In this document: piece after piece, positions 34,742 through 46,900 of the stretch
Position numbering within the stretch: the stretch's first letter is position 1
How the letters are laid out: each line of letters begins with the position of its first letter
Assembly (NCBI GenBank): GCA_936440205.1
Contig: OW387136.1
Span: 50,490,232-50,554,231 of the forward strand
DNA length: 64,000 nucleotides
Direction: 5' to 3'
Source: Lepidonotus clava
Lineage: Eukaryota > Annelida > Polychaeta > Phyllodocida > Polynoidae
The notes under the pieces: generated by a model
The model's input: only the letters and a program-made list of their open reading frames with translations
What the model was told of the DNA's origin: nothing
Databases searched by the model: none
Translations under genes and position numbers: made by a program

Positions 34742-35041
34742 TTGCGCGTGGGGGAGGGGGGAATCTTCTGTCGCGTTAAAGGCCTATATATTTGTACAGA
34801 AATATATAAATCCAAAACCCAGAAAAAACTGAACAGGATGGTTACTGCTGTAAATAGGGTACTGATTGAGGCAAACACACCGGGTTGTCCCATACCTTGG
34901 ATCAGCAAAAAGGTGCACGCTTGTAAGGGAAGGGGGCACTGGGCCCACAAGTATAAATACCTGTCCGATGGCTGCCACTTCACTACTGAAATGAAGAAGT
35001 CCGTGGCAAAGGAGTTGTGCAAGTGTTTGACCAGGATATAA
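34742..35041 (+). mobile_element. possible LINE ORF1 fragment with SGNH/esterase-like end
   Basis: The 99-residue frame reads KKLNRMVTAVNRVLIEAN, then IPWISKKVHACKGRGHWAHK and YLSDGCHFTTEMKKSVAKEL. An (L)SDGxHxT block before a helical end is typical of SGNH-type esterases, which occur in ORF1 of CR1-like LINEs. It lies on the same strand just before the LINE ORF2, which supports that reading. The family call remains tentative. Confidence 0.4.
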
Positions 35042-35124
35042 TTGACATACCAGGAACCCCCGAGCTGTTATAAGGGGCGGACAATGAATACCAAATAAGA
35101 AGAACAAGAATTGTGAGAATTACC

Positions 35125-35345
35125 ATATCTGTTCGATGAGCACAAATGGTATAACGACATTGCACACTTTTATATTGTCACAGACTAGTCATATCTGTTC
35201 GATGAGCACAAATGACTGATTATGGTGACACAGGCTATCTATTTTTGCTCAGGAACCATTGTTAACTTTACTTCTCATATAAGATGATGTGTGGTACAAA
35301 GAGTGCTCAGGCCTAGATTCTCACCTGTTCGATGAGCATGGGAGT
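35125..35345 (+). repeat. three copies of CTGTTCGATGAGCA in the LINE 5' region
   Basis: CTGTTCGATGAGCA occurs near 35129, 35192 and 35327, each followed by an (A/T)GG(A/G)-type segment and GTGAC or TGACT. It may be a promoter repeat of the LINE. Confidence 0.6.
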
Positions 35346-36287
35346 GACTGAGAGACTTAAACGAATAAGGTTATCTCACTATTCTTGCTTGAGAGCTCTT
35401 TGTCATTGCGCATAATCTCTACAAATTATTCCTACATGATACTAAAGATTTATTGCTATTATCATCACTGTTCATTATCATCTCACACTCATCTCGCCAT
35501 CTCACCCATAATGTATGCTAGAAGGTCTGAACGAATGTTGTGTCTGTATTTATACTTCTACAATAATGTCAAATGAAGCAGTGGAAATAGAGGATGTCGT
35601 AAACCAGAAAGGTGTTAAAATTGTGCATCTCAACACCAGAAGTTTACTACATAAACTAGATGACATAGCTTATAACGTAGGGAAATTTGATATGATTCTC
35701 CTAACTGAGACTTGGTTATCAGCTGATATACCAGGTAACATGGTCACAATTTCAGGGTACAATATCGTGAGACTGGATAGGAACCCGGGCCTAAAAAAAA
35801 AAAGGGGGGGGGTTAATTATGTTTCTGAAAAACGATATTATCTATGAGGTTATCAGTTCCATGAGTACCATGGACATTGAGATGTTAACCGTCAAGGTTA
35901 AGATAGGCTTTCGTCGCCCGATCATAGTAATGCTCACGTATCGCCCCCCGACAGGTAAACCTGATGTATTTATTGAACAAATACTCTTAACAATAACAGC
36001 CATTGAGAGAAACAGATGTAATATCATCATTACAGGTGATATGAACATTGATTATAAATCAAAGAAAGGAGCTGCTCGAAAACTTAGAGAGATAGAGGGG
36101 AAACTTTCTTTGACAACATATAAATTCATATACGAGAATTACTGATAGCACAAAGTCTTTAATTGATTTATTATTTAGTGACCTTGACGATTGTGTACAA
36201 TCGGGTACCCTGAATTATAATATAAGTCACCACCTGCCTATTTTTCTCGTAAAAAAGAAGCCCAGGAATCATATCATAAAGAAGCAG

Positions 36288-38402
36288 GTGAGAGGTCGAT
36301 CCTATATTAGGTATAATAAGGAAGTTTTTTGTCGACTTTTGGCCAACTCAAACTGGGGATGCTTTGATAATAATCCAAACCCAAACATACAATGGGGAGT
36401 ATTTCTTGAAAATATAACCTCCTCACTAGACAAACTCAGAACATTAACTGTAGTGGATAAGAAACCTCGATGGCTAACCAATGCAATTATCTTATCCATG
36501 AGGGAGAGGGATAAATTGTATAGGACTGCGTGCCGAACTAAGAGACCTGTAGACTGGGACAGGGCGAAAAATATACGAAATAGATTAAATCTTGAAATAA
36601 AAATCTCAAAAGCTAATTTTATAAAATCGGAATTAAATAAACACAAAAACTCCCCTAAGAAGTTCTGGCAACAGTTAAATGAATTACTGCCTATTAGTCA
36701 ACAATCGACAATAAGTTCCCTACAAAATGATTTGACTGATCAAGAAGTATTAGGTGAGTCCTTACCTGGACACATCAACGAGTATTTTGCAAACATCGGA
36801 TCTATATTAGCATCCAAATGTAATAGACCGATTATACCTGACGCACCTCTGGTCCACCAAATGAATGGGGAAGAACTTGTCCTACAAGTAATTACTCATG
36901 ATGAATTATTAAAACACGTCTCTGCAATTAATATCAATAAGTCAGCTGCTATCCCGAATATTAAAACGCTGGTCATTAAGCATGCCTTTGAATCCCAAAT
37001 AAGAAGACTGTTGACATTGATGAATAGTTCCTTATCAATGCAAATCTTTCCAAAGAATTGGAAATTAAGCACAATTACACCTATTCTGAAAATAAAGAAA
37101 CCCAACCTGGCATCTGACCTGCGTCCGATTGCATTAACACCCTTACCAGGCAAACTGTTGGAAAAAATAATGTGTGCAAGATTACGGCTTTTTATGGAAG
37201 ATGGGGAATTATTAGCACATTGTCAGCATGGATTTAGGAAAAAACATTCTACTATCTCAGCCATTACTGAATTTTTACATGACATCTATCTGAATATAAA
37301 CAATGGTTCTGACCCTTATAAAATATTTTTAGATCTGAAAAAAGCATTTGATACTGTTTCCCATAAAATCTTACTAGAAAAACTTCAAAAACTAGGTCTT
37401 GGTAAATTAACTATAAATTGGTTCAAGGATTATTTAACTAATATATCCCAGTGTGTGAAACTGAACAATCATGTTTCAAGTACCCTACCGATTACATATG
37501 GAGTTCCCCAAGGTAGTATCCTGGGGCCTATACTTTTCTCTATTTATATTAATGACATTCCATCAATTGTTGACTGTGGTATTCAATTATATGCGGATGA
37601 TACCGTAATCTATCACCAAGATAAACATCATTTACAAACCCAACTTGATATAATAGTTACGTGGTGCAATAAAAACCTATTAACAATCAATGTCAACAAA
37701 TCACAATGGTTGCAGACCAAATTATGTAATGTTGTACGTGACAATGTTGAATTTGTGATTGGGAATGAGGAGATGGAGGAAGTGACCGTGTACCACTACC
37801 TGGGACTACTGGTAGATCATCAACTGAATTTTCAAAAACATATAAATATAATGAAGAGAAATGTCCAACTAAAATTGAACCATTTTAAGAGAATCAGATC
37901 ATCATTAACATTAGCGGCTGCTAGATTGGTGTATGTAGCCACTATCCTGCCTCTAATTGAGTATGCAGATTTTATATATGATTTGGGAATCAAATATATT
38001 AACCGGGAGATACAAATGTTACAAAATCAAGGGCTGTTGATTGTTTTTAACCAGCATATAAATCGCTTCGAAAATAGGGACTCTACAAATATTTTGCATG
38101 AAAATGCAAAAATCTTTAGGCTAGTCCATAGACGATATATGCATATCATTCAGTATGCCTTCACCCTAAAAGACGATGATGACCTGATTGACCATAGGGA
38201 TATACCGACTAGACACCATGATGGTACAAGGCTCATTTTACCCAAATCCAACCACTATAAATTTGTTAACTCCCCAAAATATAGAGCCATTTTACTATGG
38301 AATAGACTACCAACTAATATCTCTCTCTTAGAAAACAAATCAGAATTTAAGAACTGTATAAGAGGAACGATTGTGAACCCATACCTTAAAGTACTATATT
38401 GA
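36288..38402 (+). CDS. LINE ORF2 reverse transcriptase, 704 residues open
   Basis: The frame begins inside the linker after the endonuclease and carries the whole RT domain in order: KFWQQLNELLP linker, RPIALTPLPGKLLEKIM, QHGFRKKHST, IFLDLKKAFDTVSHK, GVPQGSILGPILFSIYINDI, LYADDTVIYH and YLGLLVDHQLNFQKHI. A C-terminal region with ILPLIEYADFIYD and NRLPTNI follows. YADD is the catalytic core. The upstream Met is probably not a native start because the endonuclease should be fused to it. Confidence 0.9.
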   Translation: MRGRSYIRYNKEVFCRLLANSNWGCFDNNPNPNIQWGVFLENITSSLDKLRTLTVVDKKPRWLTNAIILSMRERDKLYRTACRTKRPVDWDRAKNIRNRLNLEIKISKANFIKSELNKHKNSPKKFWQQLNELLPISQQSTISSLQNDLTDQEVLGESLPGHINEYFANIGSILASKCNRPIIPDAPLVHQMNGEELVLQVITHDELLKHVSAININKSAAIPNIKTLVIKHAFESQIRRLLTLMNSSLSMQIFPKNWKLSTITPILKIKKPNLASDLRPIALTPLPGKLLEKIMCARLRLFMEDGELLAHCQHGFRKKHSTISAITEFLHDIYLNINNGSDPYKIFLDLKKAFDTVSHKILLEKLQKLGLGKLTINWFKDYLTNISQCVKLNNHVSSTLPITYGVPQGSILGPILFSIYINDIPSIVDCGIQLYADDTVIYHQDKHHLQTQLDIIVTWCNKNLLTINVNKSQWLQTKLCNVVRDNVEFVIGNEEMEEVTVYHYLGLLVDHQLNFQKHINIMKRNVQLKLNHFKRIRSSLTLAAARLVYVATILPLIEYADFIYDLGIKYINREIQMLQNQGLLIVFNQHINRFENRDSTNILHENAKIFRLVHRRYMHIIQYAFTLKDDDDLIDHRDIPTRHHDGTRLILPKSNHYKFVNSPKYRAILLWNRLPTNISLLENKSEFKNCIRGTIVNPYLKVLY

Positions 38403-38619
38403 GACTTTGAAGTCAACCTATCATCTCATCTCATCCCATCAATACTCATCTTATGTCATTTTGATGACATAGTATCATGTAGCTGTGTTTGTATTATTTC
38501 CCCCGCTCCCTTAATTAGTAACAAATGTATTTCCAGTGGGAGCGGGTGGAAGACCGGCAAAGCCGAACCTGTATACCCAATAAAAATCAATCAAAAAAAA
38601 AAATATATATATAATAAAG

Positions 38620-40300
38620 AAAGCTAAAACTAAGGAATAAGTTATGACGATTTTTTATTTTGAATTCATATTTTGGCAAAAGGGGAGGAATCTTGAGTTA
38701 TTGTCGAGTAAAATGGCACTTGAATAAACAAAGAATAACAAAGTGAAATTAAATATAGAAAAATAACAAGAAGCACGAGCCCGGCCATCTAATAGCCTAG
38801 CTACCCAATTGGCGATCCCTGTATCTAGGGTTTGGACTCAATTTTTTATCATAATTTTAAATCAATACAAAATTTTGAAAATTTTCCTGGGCAAACAAAA
38901 AGGATAGGTGATTTTTTTTTTGGTAGTTCTTACTGACCTCAAGGTCTAACACTTTGCATATTTACAAGATCACAGATTAATTCTTTTGTGGATCAATTCA
39001 TGTAACTTTAAAATAACTCTATTTAATTTTCCTGGGTTACCAATTAAAGTTAGGGGATTTAAAAAATTGTGATAATTTTCTGGGTGCTTGGGCTTATGAA
39101 AAAGTAGAAACAAACCAACAAATTTCACATGTCAAAACCATGCAAAGTAGTTAGATAAGTAAACTGTATTGGTTGATTTGGTTGTTTCATCTAAGTTATT
39201 TTCAGTATACATGTTTACCAAAAGACCATTCACTAGGGTCATTGTTTGTATAAGATAAACAGTGTAAGCATCAGTAAAACACCCATGCCCAGAGGGCAAC
39301 ATGTGCTAGATTCACTAGGGTAATTGTTTGTATAAGATAAACAGTGTAAGCATCAGTAAAACACCCATGCCCCAGGGGCAACATGTGCCAGATCAATTGC
39401 CCCCAAGGGCATCATGTGCTAGATCAATTAACACACATGCCTTCCTAATTGTTGATAAACAGTCTGGGCCTTTGATCTACTGAAACCTGGAAATGCTAAC
39501 ATAAAAGCAGCAAGAACATTTAAATTCACTAACAAAAAAGGCTCATTTATCATGCTTTGAGAAAATAGTTTGTTTCAGTATGCCCAAGTTCAAACGTTGA
39601 AGTGTTTTCCAACAGTGCTTTTATGTTTTCAATAAAATTGTACAGTAAACTTTACCTCCGAATTTGGTGACAAAATGACATTACAGACAGCCAATACTAT
39701 AGGAAAACCACTGTCCAAAAAGGTCTTTTGTGACATCACAACTGTTGCAAGTGACTTAAGGCCCAGTAAAAGGCTCCCGGAGGATCGCCTTTTAACAAGT
39801 TGTAAATTGATATAGTTGGCTGCTACGTATAAAAAGAAAATCTCAATCAATTGTGAAGAACCAGGAAGGTTTAGCAAAAGTTGAGGTAGAAGGCCTACTG
39901 CAAGAAGGGTTTTATGAGATAAATGACAAACTATTTCTTGCTTATATTGTTTCAAGACTTTAATCACAATTGAAAAAGTTATAGCAAAATGACCATTTTC
40001 TCCTAAGTCGCCCATCTTCTGGGATCCTATGTTAAGGACCAAATTAAGTGTTGCTAATCGGCATTTCTCTGAAAAGTGGTAGTAGGCCTACTTACCAAAT
40101 AGCACACGATACGCATGAAATAATCTAAACCTAGATCTACAGTTTTTTTTAATACTGTGTCGGGAGGAAGGGGGGTGGGACACAATAAACAATCATTTAT
40201 CAAGGAATAGATCAGTTTCTATCATACAACCAGAAGATTTACAAACAAGTAGAACAAGGCTGCCGTACTTTGTGATATATCTTTATTTTTCAAGCCAATA
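38620..40300. other. AT-rich spacer with an 82-bp tandem duplication at 39229-39392
   Basis: TTCACTAGGGT(C/A)ATTGTTTGTATAAG starts at 39229 and again at 39311, giving two nearly identical 82-bp units and a third partial one rich in CCC(C/A)AGGGGCA. No gene is seen otherwise. Confidence 0.7.
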
Positions 40301-40351
40301 AAACTTCATTTCATACTGCCGCGAGTCACATATCCATCTGGTGATGGGGTA

Positions 40352-40430
40352 TGACGTCATACACACTACTCCACGTCGATGACGTCAGAATGACGTCACG
40401 CACGAGGACATCACGTCATACGTCACGAAG
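40352..40430. promoter_or_regulatory. cluster of CRE sites (TGACGTCA)
   Basis: Three perfect TGACGTCA palindromes lie at 40352-40359, 40380-40387 and 40391-40398. Near-sites TCACGTCA (40411-40418) and CGTCACG (40421-40427) follow. The family bound by this motif is CREB/ATF. The nearest supported gene is the EVA-1-like one, 3.2 kb away on its 3' side. Confidence 0.6.
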
Positions 40431-40702
40431 CACAACGTACATGGCTGACAAGCATTCTACTATCGCGTAAAAACTGGAAATTCTGTGTTTATAGGATGAA
40501 GAGATAAACCTAATTTTAACAAGATTGAGAACATGGTTAGTAAACAGACTAGGAGCAATTGAGGACCACAGCGTTTCGGAACTTATTAGCGTATAGTCCA
40601 TTTCACGGATCATAATAGGAACAAGTTTAAGGTCATTTATGTACTTAATATTTTAAGATTTGAAGAAGAAAGTTTTCTACTTGGGGCAGAGAGTATGGCC
40701 AG

Positions 40703-40847
40703 CAGTGGCGGATCCATGATTTCGAAGGGGGGGGGGGCGCTTTTGGAAAAAAGATTCTTTAGTTACTTTTTGACTGGGTTTTACATTAAAAAATGAAAAA
40801 AAATTGCCCCCCTGAAAGGAGGGGGGGCATCTTTAAATCCGCCACTG
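40703..40847. mobile_element. MITE, CAGTGGCGGATCCATG variant, TSD GCCAG
   Basis: CAGTGGCGGATCCAT at the left and ATCCGCCACTG at the right are inverted. GCCAG flanks both sides (40698-40702 and 40848-40852). Confidence 0.88.
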
Positions 40848-40859
40848 GCCAGCAGTACA

Positions 40860-43190
40860 ATTGAAGAAAATCATTTTTCATACTATTTTCTAAGTATTGC
40901 CAAATCCGTTCTTGAAGTAAATAGGCCTACTTTGCAACATATATTTCTTTCATACCCGATTCTCTCCCGTGTAAGCTCGTACATTATGTTTTGAAGATTC
41001 TTTATTCCTAAAATGAGAAGCCATCTATAGAAAATAAACATTTCATTTTCATGCTTCATTTGTGCTCATATGACATTCATTAGGCTAAAGTTAGATTTTT
41101 TTTTATCTTATTGAACTTTAAGTATTTGACAGGAACCTCCGAACTGGTAGCATGCAACTTAAACTTTTATTAACCAGCGTATATAAAGGTATGTTGATAA
41201 CTTCGTAATGTAAACTACAATTAAGACTTGAACCGATAACGCTTAATACACAGAACGTTCTGCCTTTTCTTAACCATTCCATCGTGTCATATTTTCCTTC
41301 TAACCCTCTGGCAATAAACTATAGCAAGTAGTCATATGCAATCATTGAGTATCTCCATTAAGAAAACCCATATTCAAGTAAGTCAATACAAATTAACCAC
41401 CATTATTAGTAAATTGTATCACTGATATTACTAAGATTATGCATTACAACCCCCAACAGTGTATTGCGAGCTCAAATCCACAGTTGGGATATGAAACATG
41501 GCTATTGTAAAGTAATGTTTTACATGTATTTTCAACAATGGATGGAACAAATAACGTGAATACCGGCTTTATTTAGCAGCAAGATTAGACTGAATCGAAC
41601 TGAGGTGACAAGTGTGGAAGGAGCCATTTAGTAATACTAAGGGAGTGCATTCCTCGGAAAGTTTGAGAGGTTCCTTGTAAACAAAAGTTTTGATGAAAAT
41701 GAACCCTTGCATTGCCCACATCATCTCTCTACCTGAACAATCAGCGCGCACAAAGATTAATATGAACAAAGTAAAATAACGCATTTCACAAAACAATAAT
41801 TATATGTACAATTTAAATAGATACACCTCAAAGATTCTGTACATCCAAAAATGAGGGCAGGATACTTGTATGTTACTGCATGGCTAGATTCACATATCTA
41901 GGGTCCAACAAATCCACGCAGAAATATGGGGTTATCTCCATAGCCTTATGCTTTACCCCACATTGTCATGGTCGTTCAATAACCAAGTTCATGGAACCAA
42001 CAACGTTAAGGGTGAACTATCTACCCTTGCATCATAACACCTAGTTTTAAGCTACATATATTATGCTTAAAGACAGACATGCCAATGTGATATAATCTAT
42101 AAAGGGATTTTTCACAGTTAGGTTCTCATAATATTCCAACACATGAATTCATGAGGTTTCATGATCTTATCTACATTATAAAAATATTGCCAGATTTTTA
42201 AGATATGGGAGCATTGTCAGTTGGGTTTATTACAATAAAATACTTTGTCAGAATAAATGCTCAAAAGTACCTTGGTACCTTGGATATTCAATACAAATGA
42301 AGAGAATCATAATAACATACGGAATTAGAATTGGGAAATTCAATAAAAAATATCCTAATAGAAATGAAGAAAATGCTCTAAACAATTTGATTTGAATATG
42401 GCAAATCCAACTGCATTATCAATAATGACCTTTTCTTATACATATATAGTCAGATATTTGAAATATTGCAACTTTCTGCTAAAACCATGATGTAGGACAA
42501 ATAATTAATGGCATAACATTAATATTTGAACTCCTGTATCAAACACATGATGCTTTCATGCAATTTATCCAAAATTAACCTAAAATCATCTCCTTGTAGC
42601 TTTCTTTCTATCTGAAGTAACATAGCAAATATCAAACATAGAATACTCCAGGAAACCATGGGGGCATACAAAGTAGTTTTGATAGATATTTACTGATATT
42701 TGTTCGAGGGCATACATATAGGTACATACATAACCTGTGACACATTTCTGTTTAAGGTCATAAAGAGTAATATATAAAGCACTCGTTGAAGAGTGGTGCA
42801 CTGCACAATCACTGAAGCAATAAGCCTAGGGAGTTGATATTATGCAAACTCTAATCTCCAAAACTATCGAAAGAAGAGGTAAAACATGGACAATATTCTT
42901 CTTCTGACAAGGAGAAGCCTAGTTATTTGAGGGGTCATAACAATAGCACCATTCAAAAATGCCCACACTTCTTGGCTTAGAGAAAAGGGAGAGCTACTAT
43001 GTGATTGGCCTTCGGTTAAACTGCCTGAATGTCCTGCGCAGGCAACTCCTTCCGATTTCTCGCGCGAAATGGGGGTTTGTTTTTAGTTCTGGCTTCGGCA
43101 CCCATTTTGTCAGTGAGAAGTCTGCAAGTGCAATGGGTAGTGGTGAGTAAAGGTATGAGGCGGAGAGCTCCTTGTGCTACACCAGTTGGG
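40860..43190. other. no gene seen
   Basis: About 2.3 kb of AT-rich sequence. No exon with a family signature, RNA gene or obvious repeat is supported. Confidence 0.5.
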
Positions 43191-43289
43191 TGGAGGGTCA
43201 CATGGGATTTAATTGCTTGAAAGACAATGTCGATGACTGTCGTCGGCGATGATGCCTCCTTGTCCTATTCGAACTAATCCAAAGGAAAA

Positions 43290-43530
43290 GCTGCCTGACC
43301 TTGAGGACTCTGGCCCCATTGACCTTGGATTTATAACTTGACCTACAGCATGTGACCTTGAGGCAAGCCAGAAAAGCTGTCACTGTCCACTTCTGCCTCC
43401 TCCAAGGCGTTACATGCCGTTCATAAACGTCCCATTGGAAACATCTTTATTTGACCTTGAACTACACTTTGGGCTGAGCAAGAGCACACATCTCCACGGC
43501 TTGACCCTTTCAGCGATGACCTTGACCTCA
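43290..43530. promoter_or_regulatory. cluster of TGACCTTGA nuclear-receptor-type half-sites
   Basis: TGACCTTGA or one-base variants occur near 43295, 43319, 43338, 43352, 43452, 43501 and 43517. The reverse TCAAGGTCA is the ERR/NR5A half-site. The segment covers the probable 3' UTR and downstream flank of the EVA-1-like gene. It could equally be a dispersed low-complexity repeat. Confidence 0.4.
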
Positions 43531-43628
43531 CAACTCCATGAGCAATGTCCCAGTGTTTTTGGCATCCCATGGGTGTGCCAGTCAAGCTTCTTGACACAAA
43601 CTAGCACAAATACAGCTCATGTCTCCCT

Positions 43629-43927
43629 CTATCCATAATAGCCACTGTTCATACTCCTATTGCCAGTATCAGTCCTAAAAGGGGGCGGTCTGTTATTATG
43701 GTTTATGCTGAGTATCTCTATACCGTCCGTCCGGTCGGAGTCGGACAGGAGCTCTAGGTCCTCGGTATGAGCTGAAGAGTTGGGCACAGGCTCGGAGATG
43801 TGCATCCGGGCTGTGCGCTTCTTTCGACGCCGCGTTTGTGCCATGCGGATTATGATGGTGATTAACAGAAGGATGAGACCAAGGAAGAGGCCGAGGATGA
43901 CGTACAGGATGAACTTCTCCAGGTTAT
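43629..43927 (-). CDS. EVA-1-like exon d: membrane helix and tail
   Basis: The acceptor is CTGCAG|ATAACC. NLEKFILYVILGLFLGLILL parallels NPERAALYFVSGVCIGLVLT of EVA1A. The tail contains an acidic Ser block (EDLELLSDSDRTD) and ends RSMNSGYYG. A possible poly(A) signal lies at 43447-43452. Confidence 0.83.
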
Positions 43928-46900
43928 CTGCAGAAATAAAAGTTCAAATGAGCTGGTATCAAACAACATCATAAATGATATCACATACTGCTGTAAATAT
44001 CAATGAGTGCACTATTTGTTTGTTGGTTTGAACCACCAGACTCAGTGGTTCTGGAGCACTGTGTTTTTCACCCTTGCTCCTATATGATCGAATCTATGAG
44101 AAGGTAGAGACCATACTCATACACTTTTACTGAGGCAGGTATTCTTGAATATACATGTGCCCATAGACAGGGCCACACATACAACAGCCAGTGGTCCTTT
44201 GATAACACTGTTGTTGTCACACAGAGAATGCCTGATACTACAGCAGGCGGACAGAGGCTTGGACCATCAGCCTTTGGAAGATGAAGCCAACACCCTACCA
44301 CTGTACCACCAGAGTATTTTTTGGGTGGTGAAGGAAACCAGTTATGTAAACTGAAAACTGCCCAGTATAAAACAAACTTGTTTAGAAAAAAGAGAAAAAT
44401 ATCCTGAGTGGACTGTTGGATAGGATACACAATTGTATTACCATAGTATGAATAGGAAAAGGCTTTTATTCCACTCTGTGATGTTTACTTGGGAATTTTC
44501 TTGCCATTTGCTCATCATCACTAACTGGGAAGGTCCAAGTAACATTTCCCAAACCATTCAGAATGATGAGATATCTCACAGTGGATACATTACCTTCTAT
44601 GAAGCTGACAGTGTAGATCCAGTCGGTGACAAAGCCCACGTAGTCCTCGCGCACGGCTGACGTGCCACCCTCGGGCGTCACACACACCGTCGTCTCAGCC
44701 TCAGGCACGCCTTGCTCCGACTGGTTCTCTGGGGCTGTAAGGACATTAAGTTAAATGGTAAAATATACACCTTTCCCATGAGTTTACACAGTGTACCCTC
44801 TCATAGAAGCCTTGTACACAACAACTTCGGCTCAGTCCTTTTGGAACCCATACTCCAACTCATGAATGCTTCAGACATACTCACTAACAGGGCGCCATAC
44901 TAATGAAAAAGATCTATGAATAAGTAACACTGTAATCTATTTAAGATGACTGCCCACAACGAACAATGTCTATATGTACCCTTATTAACGTTCTTCAATG
45001 ACTCTTTCCGTCATTATTATTCACAGAAATTGAGACGGGCACATAGAAAACAACAGTTTCAACCAGCTCTTTGCCATTACACACAGCAAAGCTACATATT
45101 TACAATCAAACTCACACTACTTGTAGCTACTTTCGTCTTCACGTCGAGATATCGGACACTAGCTTAAGAAACTGATCGTTTAATATCAACGGTTTCTCAT
45201 GTTTTGATTGCTATTGCCAAAAAATAAGGCTCGTAAACACATTTTAGGACAAGTTTCGCTCCACTTTAAGGATAACTTATGTAAACTGCAACACGTAGCA
45301 ATTCTAGATTAAGGACTAGTTAGCTCTTAAAAAATCGAAAATCCATAAATGATAAAATCTTATTTCGGGAAGTTTAGTATAGAAGCTATTTCTAAATAGA
45401 AAAGCCGGGGGAGACATCCAAAACAGGAAATCCCATCTCCCTGAACAGTATCGATTATTAAAGAAAAATCCATATGTATCAACAAGGATGAAACGTAGCA
45501 TTTAGATAGATTAGAAGTGAAATATAATGGCCCTCATATATGGCGACTGGTGCAGAGAACATGTATGATATATTCATTTTGACTAAACGCAAAAAAATAG
45601 ATTTTGAGAAAAAGGGCATATCCCCACCATTCACAAAAACAAGAAGATTATCAACGATAAGTCCCTAAGGACAAGGATGAACGGTACTATTTGGATAGAT
45701 TAAAATTGAAGCAAAAGGTTTCTCATATGGAAAATTGTAATTAGTACAAGAGCATGTATGAAACATTTTAATTAAAACACAAACAAATATGATTTGAGGA
45801 CAAAAACTAAAGAAGTGCATATATCTTCATCCTGTACCCACCTACAGCTCCCGGTTTGCCGGTGACCCCGGTCACCACGTCGTACTTGACACTACTACTG
45901 GAGGAGGGGTCACCCCGTCCGCCCCCCGCCTCGCCCTTCGCCACCTTCGTCGGACGCCGCGTCGGACGCCGCGTCGTCGTTGGCGTCGTCGTTGCTAACG
46001 TCGTCGTCGTCGCCTTGGTCGTTGTTGTTGTCATCATCATGGTCGTCGTTGGCGGCGACGGACGGCGTCGTCCGCCCCGCCGCGTTGGCGCGTCGGAGGG
46101 CGTTTCCGTTTCCGGTACGCTACTTCCGGTTCCGTCCTTGTTCCGGTTCCGGTCGCAGAAGGTGTTGGGGTACGCCTCACCGTTATTGTTTTTGATTTCT
46201 TTGAGGATGCGTCTTGGGACTGCAATGTGAAGTATTGAGATTGTTAGGATGGTTTTCAGTTTTATTTTGATTATTTATATCTTTTTGAAACAGAATTGCC
46301 TAAATGTACCAACTAAGAATAGCAGTAATACTGTATAGAAACCTTGTCGCTGCATGCCTTGTCCAACTCAGAGATGCATGTTCTTTTTTATATCCGAAGT
46401 TTTTGCCTCTAATTTTTTAACTTTAAGATGAGCTATCGTTTCCTATTTGATTGTCTCCTAATCAACGCGCTAGATGTATATGGCGCGAACACATTTTGCA
46501 TAAAGCATCCTTAGGGATGCAGACTATGAAGTAATAGGTCGGGTTACTTGAACACAACAATTATTTTTAGGCCTTATACCTATTTCTGAATGATAAAAAA
46601 AATGCATTGGAAGTATACATGAATGAGATTCATGTGACTGAACCTTCGCAAATTCAACATGATGCATGAGTGTGGTATAAAATGCTGATAAGATGATGGG
46701 AAACTGGTATTCCAAAGAACATAATTCATCTTTCAACTAATATTCCCAAATGCTATCTAAAGGGGAAAAGGAAAAGAACTGAAATGTATCATATTCATAC
46801 TTCGTTTCTTATCTGACAGTCAAAACAGTATGAATTTGAAAAATATTGTCTGATATCAAGATTGCTTTGGCAGGGTATTTTTATTGCAAAGATATAAATC

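Larger units (their letters stand above)
35100..38615 (+). mobile_element. CR1/Jockey-type LINE, nearly full ORF2
   Basis: An apurinic-type endonuclease starts near 35568 (VKIVHLNTRSLLHK, LLTETWL), continues in another frame from about 35819 (LTYRPPTG, IIITGDMNID) and ends near 36260 (SLIDLLFSDLDD, NISHHLPIF). Two frame changes separate these parts, one at an A/G homopolymer near 35790-35812 and one near 36140. SHH stands where the family usually has SDH. The open frame 36288-38402 (704 residues) holds RT blocks RPIALTPL (about 277), FLDLKKAFD (about 346), GVPQGSILGP and YADD (about 435). The 3' end is AATAAAAATCAATC and an A run near 38610. The long intact RT frame suggests a fairly recent copy. 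The 5' end is uncertain. Confidence 0.88.

Noticed and set aside
43016-43220. Three overlapping frames of about 62 residues near 43.0-43.2 kb
   Set aside because: Mutual shadows in a moderately GC-rich stretch with no domain or splice evidence.
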